From Craterostigma plantagineum (lineage: Eukaryota; Streptophyta; Magnoliopsida; Lamiales; Linderniaceae), in assembly GCA_027422505.1 (NCBI GenBank), contig JAPQWV010000335.1, positions 101,001 through 165,000 on the forward strand: a stretch of 64,000 nucleotides of DNA, read 5' to 3'. The notes under the pieces were generated by a model that had not been told where the DNA came from, did not search any database, and was given only the letters and a program-made list of their open reading frames with translations. Shown here in pieces: positions 9,538 through 18,606 of this stretch; position 1 is the stretch's first letter; each line of letters begins with the position of its first letter. The translations under genes and the position numbers were made by a program.

Positions 9538-12500
9538 CCCAGGGTCCGGCTGCATGGACTACCTAGGACGGAACACATGTAGTTGTAACTCAGAAAAGCC
9601 TCGTCCTTTCTCTTATCCATGTGAACTCTTACTTTATCGGAGGTTAGACTGAAAGAGAGGACCTGATTGGAATAAGATCTGAGTCCAGTCCAAGGATGTC
9701 TTCAATTGAGAAGGCAAGAGGATAATATTAGGTGGAACAAGGGTAGCTAGCAAGGGTTGTTCGGCAGGGATTCAGTCTAGTACTCAGATTAGTTCAACCA
9801 ATTTCATAGGTAAAGAAAAGGGGGCAACTAAGGCTGTTAAGATCTGCCAAGGAAGGTAGTTTCAGTGATCCTCTGGTGAAAGCCTAATTCCAATCGAGGT
9901 TGCCAGAAATCCGCAGGATGGATGGAATGAAGGCATATATCTCCAGTAAAAGAGATAAGCATTCCAAAGCAATAGAAACAGCTGACGCAGTAGAGCGAGC
10001 TAGCGTAAGTGAAAAGAAAGAATAAATCCGATAGTTCATCTCTAGTACTGAAGATAGAAGGGAAAGGGAAATCCGATATTAAATACTAGAGGAAAGCGTG
10101 TGAAAAGCACATCCACTCAAGCTCTATGGAGTTGTTGATGTCGAAGGAAGCAAGAGAGTGTCCGAACTAGCATACCTACGAGAAGAAGCATGTCGTGTTG
10201 GTATTCCTTCTGAGAAGTTCTTCCAATCCGCGCTACCTGCCTACTCTAAGACTCAGGCTAAAGACTCCATTGGATCCCCATCCTCCTTCTTTTATTGAGA
10301 ATGGACGTCAGGGCGGAACTCCTTATTCAATTCTTTCCAGTCGGAAGTTAAGTACCATCCCATATCTATGTTCTTATTGGTCTGAGGATGCTTGCAGATA
10401 GACAGAAGAGAGGAGCTCATTGCTTGGGTAATTTAAAGCATGCTCGTACTAAGTGTCAGCGTAGGCATCAATCACTTTTTGAAGCTTATTAATAAGTTCA
10501 GTGGATGATCTATGCCTTCATTCCAGACATCCTACCTTCTTCTCTATGGCCAGCTTTGAACCCTTCTATACTTTTGATAAGTTAGACCTTTTTCCATACC
10601 TTTCCTTGCTTGCCTAGAACTAGCGAACTACGTAGACATTCTTTCTTAAGCTATTATGCCGGTGAAAGTGGATTGGCTTCTTCATAAAATGCCTCACTTC
10701 CCGAGTGAATCTGATAATTTCATCTAAAGCTTTTCTCGGTCGGTCTCATTCCATGTTCACTCAATTTCATAGGTTTGACTCACTCCCGCTTCATAAGATA
10801 AATCAATCCTTCGAATAGGCTTACCATGCCTTAGCCAGAAGTCAGATCTTTTTGGAACTACTGATAGTTTGTCACTGAAAGATCTAATGGAATCTATCTC
10901 GAAAACATATAGAATAGAGTGCTTAAAAAGGTAGATCTGGCCCTCCTTCCTTGTCGGGTAGAAAGGAATTGATTGAAGGAGCCTTGATACCTTCCTTATG
11001 CTTGCTATCACTAGCCAATAGGATCAATAGGAGCTTTAGAGTTGATCTAAGTTAGAAGTCAAGATAAGGGCCGGCTAAGCATCGATGGTTGTCAGCGATC
11101 TTAATGCTTATAGCTTTGTCAAGGATTCCCTAGTCTGACTTTTTCCCATCTTTTCTATTCGAAAGGTCTGAGATATACTTGACTTACTTTATACTATACA
11201 CGAGATTCTAAGGCTCCTTTCTTAGCTTATATTAGGAAGATGGAAGGTAGGTTCTGAACATAAGACCCTATTCAATGCTTCGTGCAACTAGCTCATCTCT
11301 ATCATCTAGTGATGCCATTTCTCCTTATTTATTCAGGAAGTGCTTTCTTTTATGGTTATGGCGGACTAGTCTTCAGAATTGGATTCGATTTCTTGTGTTT
11401 CTGTGTGTGTTCTTTCTTTTCTTTATTCTATGATAGTGTAAAATCACGCATTATTCCTCACTCACTTTTTGGCTCGCAATAAAACTCCTAAAACCATGAA
11501 CTAGAAGTCCTATCTACCTAATCTTCCTCAAACTCCCTCGAATCCACGTAAACTATTTCCACCGGCCAAGTCCTTTCCTTATTCCCTCTCTATCTCTAGA
11601 GATCTATTAAGGCTATCTATCAATCGATTTGAAAATAGCACGTTCATATCGCTTTTCCTTCATTTCCGCCGCGAAAAGATAGCCGACATAATATAATAAG
11701 GGCTTCGGAAATGACGCCGAACATAACACCATCAGGTTACAGTTATTTCCTTCCTCGAAAGAGTTGGAGTTTGATCTAGTATGAGATCTAATTACAGCTG
11801 CTAGTTTCTTTACAGTGATAAGGACCTCCAAAAAGTATTACATTACTTATTCCCCCTTCTTCTAGCCATCCAGTTGTCTTCCCTGTCTCTATCAATCCAT
11901 CAGGAAGGCCTATAATGGTCAAAGGGGCAAGCGCAGTCCCTCTTCTGTCGGTCCAGATGAACCAATAGGTAGAGTCCATAGGGGGTAAGGTAAAATAAAG
12001 AGGTTGCAGGTCAGTTTCCTTACATCCAGCTGTCGTTCCCCTCGGATTAGAAAGCAAGCCAGGGTAAATATCCGTAAAATAAGCAATCCATCCAATTCGT
12101 TTTTAAGCCTTTACATTCGTCCCCCTTTCAGTTGGCAAAGACAAGCCAGTCACTTTTCAGAAGAAAGAAAGACCGATCGAGGAAAGGAACATCCCGTAGA
12201 AAGATTTGTCCCAAGGAACGGAGGGTTTTTCACTCCTACAGCTATGAGTGAAACCCATTCGATAGCGGATTCCCATGCCGACCAAAAGCCTTGAACATAC
12301 AGAACTTATGCATTACATACCCAGGCTGAAATGGTACACTAACGATTCCAAGTCCCCCGAAGGGGTCGAGCCGGATGACCAGATGAACATGGTTTCAGTC
12401 AAAATTGTCCAGCAAGCTCCCTATTATATACGTTTTTTCTAGTGCTCTTGACGCCTTTCTTATCAATAAGATCTGTCACCGATAAAGGTTTTTACATGGG

Positions 12501-12729
12501 GAACCAAAGGCTCCATTTTAGTAAGCCCGCAGTTGCAGCATCACTACCAGATCGAATGTATTCGCTCCGCTTGATTCTAGACTAGAGTCTGACCCCCTCG
12601 CTCCGACATGAATAGGATAAAAGCAAGAGGTTCTTCTTTTTGACTCTTTCTGCTATCCCTGGAACAGCAGGAGTAGCTCTACTTAACTTATGAACTTTCT
12701 TCCCCTTCGCCAGTTGTCAGATGGTTGAG
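9538..12729. other. intergenic DNA, no recognisable gene
   Basis: CpGs return right after the SINE. Open frames are all under 100 codons (for example 10757-11011 minus, 11282-11482 plus, 11788-12057 minus, 12004-12294 plus) and none has recognisable motifs. No RNA gene was seen. The 3' end of the plasmid DNA polymerase begins at 12730. I looked in the last 400 bases for a terminal inverted repeat matching the far side of the plasmid segment and saw none. Confidence 0.55.
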
Positions 12730-15492
12730 CTATTTATCAGGTGTATCAGGAGATTGATCAAGCGTATCATATAAATGAGGAAACATTGTCCATTTACTTC
12801 TATTAGGTGGATCATATATCCTCTCTCTAATTCTTTTCTTATCGGCTAACTCTAATTCCTTCTGAGAAAGGATTTTTTCGACAGGATGACTCTTCTCTAA
12901 TTGATTGATATCTTTCCTAAGTGCTCTTATTATTTTCATTCCAATGTTATTTAGAGCGGACAAGTCTGAGATTGAAATAGGATCGGTATCAACCCATTTT
13001 TGATCTTGAATTATGGCTATCCTCTTTCTGTTCATCGCTAGCTGAAGAGTGACATTATTCTCTTTCTTTATGACCTCTAGTTCTTTCCAATTGATCCTAA
13101 AATTCGATGTCACCGATGCCTGAATCATGCGATAGGGGTTAGCGTACTGTTCCTCAAACCATTCTGGTTCTATTATTTTTTTAGCAGCTCCCTTGAACTT
13201 CATGACATGATTGCCATCTTCTATGATGTAGCGATAGCATTTAGGTGCTAAAAAGTATCCTTTTTTGATTTCATCTTCTAACTTAAACTTACCTAATACA
13301 GAGGAAGAAATCAAATCCTCGGGAAGAGGATTCCCAAGAACAATAGAGTCAGTGTCTGTGTAGTAGCAGTCTTCTCTTGAGATATACTCATACATGTAAA
13401 TCCTAGCGCTGGCTGTGATCGCTGCGGCTAGTTGAACTGCTGAGTGCTTCGGTGGCTTCCAATAATCAGGACCCCTCTCCATATTGCTATGGTATGAAAT
13501 CATGTATAGGTCCTCTCTCAGAAGATCCTCATTTAGAAATGTACCCTTCCTTAACAAAAAGTCACGTCGATTTTGATCACACATCTCAGTTATTGTTGAG
13601 ATTGGGTTTATGCCAAACCTTCCGTATAGAGAATTTAAAAGAAGCTTATATACATAACCAATAGCATTATTACCCTCCTTCTTAGCATTGGATCCGCTTT
13701 CAAAGAGTGAGTTAACGTAGTCCTTGAATGGGCTTTCCATCTTCTGGAAGAGATACCCACAAATAGGTAATACCTTGTAGCCCAAGTCTCTTGCATACTT
13801 GAGTTCCTCGCTATAGTAGACACCAACAAATTCGCCGGTTGGAAAGAGGAGAGCTCCATCTTTATCTCGATATGGTAGAAAGGGTCTCTTCAACGTTTTA
13901 GGACATTCCACATATGCCTCAATAAATCCAAACATGCTATCTAACTCCATACTATCTAAATCACTATGCCAGACTGGCATACCACCAGGCATTGGGAATT
14001 CTTTCATAACAAATGGATAGAGGGAATTTATATCATAGTAATAGAGATTTTCACCATATGGAATGTATACATCGGTATGCCCACCATAATAGCCTCTCCT
14101 TATGAAGGTATCTTCATTCTTATTGGGGATGTGAATCGGAAACTGAACCTCGTCGTAGTAGTTACTACGAAAGAGACTTAGAGCAAGTGAGGCTGTTGTT
14201 ATTTTGTTTTCTATGTCTGCCTTGTAGGCCTTAGCATATAGATGCTGGAAATTTTTCATTATACCACCAAGGAGTAGAATATCCTGTTTCATATACTCTA
14301 ACAAGCTTTCTCTCAGACTACTCAGATTTGATAGTCTCACTTGATCATAAGGGATAGACCCTTTCGATCCTAACTCAGGGCATAGATTCTTTGCAAGGGC
14401 ATCGAGTTTTCCAGGGAGTAGGTGTAAGGAGTCTCTGAAGCGGAACAACATTCTTTTACCTTCATAGACTGAAACCTCATAAAGTATGTTATCCCTCCTT
14501 AGCGGTTTTAATTGAAACTTATGATGTAATGCCAGGTGCTTAAGCACAAAAAGACCATCGAATCGTGAGAAGTTATGGAAGTAGATTGTTTGTATTGATG
14601 GATTTTGTTTAGTAATTGAAATGATCCTTAATATAAAATCATTAAGTAGCTTTTGACTCCTTTCTTTAAAGCTTTTGAATACAAATGGAGAGTAATCTTC
14701 GCTGAAGTAAGTATATATCATCTGAGTTCTTAAATCAAGACTAGGAATGACCATCATGACACCAGCAGCGTACGGGTGATGAATGTTATCTATCAGTATA
14801 GTCTCGGTATCAGCAACCAAGAATGATTTCAGCTTTTTTCTTTGATTAGATTTGATTCTAGTGATATGGCGGGGATAATTCTTTTTTTTATGTTGGATCT
14901 TTAGAGCACTGATAGGTTCGATTTGGATTGAAACAGGTTCAAGACATTCTAAAAGACTCTTTTTTCTAGCATCTTCAGATAAGAGCGGGATCTTATCCTT
15001 TACACCGCCAACCAGAAATATGACTATTCTGACTTCAAAAACAGAATCACTATCATACTTTTCAATATATGATAAAAATAGACGAGAAACTGAATCATAA
15101 ATATTGTTCTTGGGAATAAACTCCCCATCCTCAAAAGTCAATGGTATTGCTGCACCAAGCGTAAAATGAATTTCCTCCAATTCCTTCTTCATACTCAATT
15201 GTATAGTGAATTTACTGTAGCCAGATATGGATGGATAAGCATACTGTGTTAATAGATCCATTACTGAAATGCTTAGTAGGGATGTTTCGTTAATAATAGG
15301 ATAAGGTTCCTCGAATTTGTGTCCAGCAACGATTTTGCCGGGATGCGGAACATGGTATATAGATTCCTTTTTGACGGAAGTATAGAATTTGTTTAATAAT
15401 AAAGATGTGTTATTGACTCCTATTGTAGTGTTCATATTTCTTGTATTCATATTTCTTGTATTCATATTTGTTGTTTTCATATTTGTGTTCAT
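12730..15492 (-). CDS. linear-plasmid family B DNA polymerase (protein-primed type), 920 aa
   Basis: Replicates invertron-type linear mitochondrial plasmids, priming from a terminal protein. All hallmark motifs are present in order: Exo I VADTET (D228, E230), Exo II HNFSRFD (N307, D312), Exo III YMKQD (Y400, D404), the YYGG linker at 468-471, motif A YYDINSLYP (D487), motif B KLLLNSLYGRFG (K616, N620, YG 623-624), motif C YTDTDS (D713, D715) and the KxKG lysine motif (764-768). There is no stop or frameshift. The reading frame opens with repeated Met-Asn-Thr units, so five in-frame ATGs lie within the first 20 codons; the first, three nt after the RNA polymerase stop, is used here. The N-terminal 220 residues could include a terminal-protein region, as in related plasmids (inference). 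The gene is AT-rich against its surroundings. The catalytic set looks intact. Confidence 0.96.
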   Translation of the reverse strand: MNTNMKTTNMNTRNMNTRNMNTTIGVNNTSLLLNKFYTSVKKESIYHVPHPGKIVAGHKFEEPYPIINETSLLSISVMDLLTQYAYPSISGYSKFTIQLSMKKELEEIHFTLGAAIPLTFEDGEFIPKNNIYDSVSRLFLSYIEKYDSDSVFEVRIVIFLVGGVKDKIPLLSEDARKKSLLECLEPVSIQIEPISALKIQHKKKNYPRHITRIKSNQRKKLKSFLVADTETILIDNIHHPYAAGVMMVIPSLDLRTQMIYTYFSEDYSPFVFKSFKERSQKLLNDFILRIISITKQNPSIQTIYFHNFSRFDGLFVLKHLALHHKFQLKPLRRDNILYEVSVYEGKRMLFRFRDSLHLLPGKLDALAKNLCPELGSKGSIPYDQVRLSNLSSLRESLLEYMKQDILLLGGIMKNFQHLYAKAYKADIENKITTASLALSLFRSNYYDEVQFPIHIPNKNEDTFIRRGYYGGHTDVYIPYGENLYYYDINSLYPFVMKEFPMPGGMPVWHSDLDSMELDSMFGFIEAYVECPKTLKRPFLPYRDKDGALLFPTGEFVGVYYSEELKYARDLGYKVLPICGYLFQKMESPFKDYVNSLFESGSNAKKEGNNAIGYVYKLLLNSLYGRFGINPISTITEMCDQNRRDFLLRKGTFLNEDLLREDLYMISYHSNMERGPDYWKPPKHSAVQLAAAITASARIYMYEYISREDCYYTDTDSIVLGNPLPEDLISSSVLGKFKLEDEIKKGYFLAPKCYRYIIEDGNHVMKFKGAAKKIIEPEWFEEQYANPYRMIQASVTSNFRINWKELEVIKKENNVTLQLAMNRKRIAIIQDQKWVDTDPISISDLSALNNIGMKIIRALRKDINQLEKSHPVEKILSQKELELADKKRIRERIYDPPNRSKWTMFPHLYDTLDQSPDTPDK
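15418..15492 (-). repeat. 15-bp tandem repeat encoding Met-Asn-Thr-Arg-Asn units
   Basis: Read on the minus strand, the start of the DNA polymerase gene holds perfect and degenerate copies of the 15-mer ATGAATACAAGAAAT. Every copy begins with an in-frame ATG. It gives the protein a low-complexity head and several possible start codons. It probably grew by slippage. Confidence 0.85.
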
Positions 15493-15495
15493 ATT

Positions 15496-18400
15496 TTAAT
15501 GGTGTATACAATACCTGCTCCCTATCATTAATTGACTGAATTTAGTAAATTGTTTCAGATGCTCATCCCATCTCCCATTTTCTCCGTGCAGGTTTGGTCC
15601 ACAGACAGCCATACAATACTCACTATAATAATTGACAATACAATCGATGTTCGTTTCCCATTTTTGACTTGGTTCGCACTTAGGTCTTTCCCACCTCTTA
15701 AGGTAAGATCTTAGCACTGATAATGGAATGACTTTTTCATATTCATAGTCACTGTCCTTTACATTAGGCTCATAAGGAGAAATTATGTTGAAGAAAAGAA
15801 ATTTGTTGATAGATGTCAGTGGCGGACCCAAACCTCTAAAAATAGAAGAGTAGATTTCATGCAATAACTCACAATTAGCAGTATTAGAAATGAAGTTATC
15901 ATGAACAGTATAAATAGGTATTTGCTTATTTGCCAAATTCTCCACCATTTTCATTGCTATATAAGCATCTTTCTGATGGATGAAATTGGCAAATGTAGAG
16001 GTTGCTGTTTTCCTTTTATCTCTTTTTTCAGACTCAAATGCCAGAGTGACTCTACGGCACTTACGTGTGTTCTTATCATAAACATAGACAGAATGTTTAC
16101 TCAGGACTCGATAGTCCTGTAATGTTCTAAAGTACGGCGTACTATAACTAACTGGGACATCCGCGGCTGACAAAAATCGACTCAAAAGAGAAATGAATTT
16201 CATCAATATGGTCAGCTTAGGGAATTTGCTTTTCCAGAACTTAAAGATGTGAGAAGCTAGTATTCCACTCTCTTTTTTGACTAAGAACTTGGATAAAGAA
16301 GTGTTTAGATCACTCATTATGCTACCAATGGTTTTACCATAAATCATAGGCATAAAAAAGCCTTTGACCATTTTTCGAGTCAACATATCAGTAACTTTGA
16401 CTAAAGAAGGATTATCAGAAAGTGATTCTTTCAGATACTTCTTTAATTCTTCAAGAAGAAAGTGGTAAATATCATTTATTTGATCTTCCTCTGGTCTGAG
16501 AAGATTCGTTTGAATACCTATTTCTTTATCCAAAAGATAATAAGACATTATTTGATATGCACTAGCGGAGGCATCTTGTGTAATATGAACAGATAAATAC
16601 ATTTGTTCGAGTTTCTTTAAATCTGTATTGCTGTACTGGTAAACCACAATAGAGGATAAAAACTGAAAGGGGTGTTTAGCATTGATATGCAAATTTTTAT
16701 TCAAGAATAAATTGATTGTCTGGTCTATCGTTAGACCTTGACTGTTTAACACATATAAAATATGTTCCATAGAAGCCAAAGCTTGTTCTTCACTTTGAAT
16801 TGAAGAAAAATGGGAGGAAGTTGCTATAAGAAACCTTTTTCTTAGGTCTATGTGACGATTTGGATCTATAATTGTCTTATCATCTACAAAATGAATCAGA
16901 CTCCTAGCTAAATCACGCTCATGGAAGTGAAAGATACCACTCCGGTAGATTCGACCTCGAAAGTCCAAAAAGGCAGGATAGTAAAATCGATAACCTTTGT
17001 AGGCAATTGCCATATCGAGAATTGTTTGTTCAAAACGAGATTGTTGAACGTTTTTTGATAATATTTCCACTAATTCGCCGAACTTATATATGGAATGAAT
17101 CTTCTCATAATTCATGTAACACTCTCTAAGTAACTTGGTTGCATCATGCATCGTTATATTGCTAAGAAATTCCGGCATCAATAAACCATTCATTACCATG
17201 ATATCGATATTATTTTGAATATATTCAAGAAAATCGTTGTTGATTTGAAAGGCCTGACTCTGCAGCCAATTTATTGACTTACATACTGTATCCACTTTAT
17301 GTGGAGTTTTATAGTCATTTCTTTTACCAAAGGTAATATAGAAATTATGAATATTTGATGAACTTAACATCCGATAGCTTTCGTAAATATGACCTGTCAT
17401 ATTTATTAGGTAGCCCCCATATAGATCGGAAGTGGTAAAATAAGAATGCGTTTGATTCTTCTTATTATATGACCAATCTATAGGTTTACATATCATTGGT
17501 AGGCAGAACTTAACCGGAAGTAAGGCTATGCTAAATGTACATTCTGCAAAGTTAGACTTCTCTCTATAAAATGATTTACCTTTTTTCTTTAGACTTTTGG
17601 TGAATTTCTTAGGTGTTCCTTCAGCCATTTCTGATGATTGAATATCATCTTGATTTCTCTGAGTTATCGCAATCACTTTTCTAGAAATTAAAAATTCGAC
17701 TAACCCTGTACCAAATGGAAATTTGAGTTGATTCAGACTTCTGATTTTAGGATTGGAAGATTGACTCTTTTTGGTGTTCCGACCTCTAAGGATATCTGCT
17801 TGGCGACGAATGCTATTTTCAATCCTATCTACCAAACTAGCAACACTAACGTAATTTTCCATGTTATACAAATAACACAATGTGTGTACCAAAATACATT
17901 CTATTGTATGCTCTCCAAATTCTGAAAGCAACTCTTTATCTTCTTTAGTAAGAAGTGAAACAACTTTCTTCTTGTCTTCTTTTGACAAACTTTCTTCATA
18001 CGAAGAGTCAACAATACTAATTCGATCTCCAACTCGATCCACTTTATATTTACGCATAAGAAATTCTTTTGCACTTGGTAATTCACTTTTCGTCAGCATT
18101 TCCATGATGCTCGCACATGACGCGTGTATGGATTCCTCTGAAAAGTGCATCGTGAGCTCCTCTATCTCTTTTTGTAACTCTTCGAGTTTGACATTCGAAT
18201 TGGTTTTGTTGTCCTCCAACAATTTGTACACTTTGTCTTTATATTTTTTCACAAAGATGGATTTTCCTACTTTTATGACTCCTTTTTCATCCACTAATTC
18301 ATTAGTATCAACATTGTGACGACATTTCACATTATCGTCAATCAATAATTTATTGAAAAACATCTTCCAAAAACCTACAATTAACTTCTCTTTACTATTC

Positions 18401-18531
18401 AAATCTTTTAAAGTGGCTTCAGGGTTATCCTCATTTTGGATTTTTTTAACTCCACTAAAATACAGAATCCACTTGTTAAAGTATTCCTTCACTGTGATCC
18501 ATTCTTTCTGATTCTTCAATCTTTTGTTCAT
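15496..18531 (-). CDS. linear-plasmid phage-type (T7-like) RNA polymerase, 1011 aa
   Basis: A single-subunit RNA polymerase that transcribes linear mitochondrial plasmids. The T7-family landmarks are present: DFRGRIY (D523, R525, G526, R527), motif A QDASASAYQ with the metal-binding Asp D653, motif B with R719, K723 and Y731-G732 in exactly the spacing of T7 R627, K631 and Y639, and motif C VHDNF with D878. The segment TATSTFANFIHQKDA (842-856) matches the conserved block before motif C. The frame is open from the ATG at 18529-18531 to the TAA at 15496-15498. The first 300 residues are Lys/Glu-rich and unlike known domains. It ends 3 nt before the DNA polymerase start, so the two are probably transcribed together. 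AT-rich throughout. Functional status is unknown, but no key residue is missing. Confidence 0.95.
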   Translation of the reverse strand: MNKRLKNQKEWITVKEYFNKWILYFSGVKKIQNEDNPEATLKDLNSKEKLIVGFWKMFFNKLLIDDNVKCRHNVDTNELVDEKGVIKVGKSIFVKKYKDKVYKLLEDNKTNSNVKLEELQKEIEELTMHFSEESIHASCASIMEMLTKSELPSAKEFLMRKYKVDRVGDRISIVDSSYEESLSKEDKKKVVSLLTKEDKELLSEFGEHTIECILVHTLCYLYNMENYVSVASLVDRIENSIRRQADILRGRNTKKSQSSNPKIRSLNQLKFPFGTGLVEFLISRKVIAITQRNQDDIQSSEMAEGTPKKFTKSLKKKGKSFYREKSNFAECTFSIALLPVKFCLPMICKPIDWSYNKKNQTHSYFTTSDLYGGYLINMTGHIYESYRMLSSSNIHNFYITFGKRNDYKTPHKVDTVCKSINWLQSQAFQINNDFLEYIQNNIDIMVMNGLLMPEFLSNITMHDATKLLRECYMNYEKIHSIYKFGELVEILSKNVQQSRFEQTILDMAIAYKGYRFYYPAFLDFRGRIYRSGIFHFHERDLARSLIHFVDDKTIIDPNRHIDLRKRFLIATSSHFSSIQSEEQALASMEHILYVLNSQGLTIDQTINLFLNKNLHINAKHPFQFLSSIVVYQYSNTDLKKLEQMYLSVHITQDASASAYQIMSYYLLDKEIGIQTNLLRPEEDQINDIYHFLLEELKKYLKESLSDNPSLVKVTDMLTRKMVKGFFMPMIYGKTIGSIMSDLNTSLSKFLVKKESGILASHIFKFWKSKFPKLTILMKFISLLSRFLSAADVPVSYSTPYFRTLQDYRVLSKHSVYVYDKNTRKCRRVTLAFESEKRDKRKTATSTFANFIHQKDAYIAMKMVENLANKQIPIYTVHDNFISNTANCELLHEIYSSIFRGLGPPLTSINKFLFFNIISPYEPNVKDSDYEYEKVIPLSVLRSYLKRWERPKCEPSQKWETNIDCIVNYYSEYCMAVCGPNLHGENGRWDEHLKQFTKFSQLMIGSRYCIHH

Positions 18532-18564
18532 AAGATCTTAGATTCTTAATGGGAGCTTCAAACT

Positions 18565-18606
18565 GGTCTTCTACTCTTTTTGGGCAGAAAACAGGTCTTC
18601 TACTCT
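18565..18606. repeat. paired 13-bp direct repeat upstream of the RNA polymerase
   Basis: The 13-mer ggtcttctactct occurs at 18565-18577 and again at 18594-18606, one period of 29 bp. It lies 34 bp upstream of the RNA polymerase start codon on the minus strand. It could be part of a plasmid promoter or of its former terminal region, or chance. No function is shown by the sequence. Confidence 0.4.
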
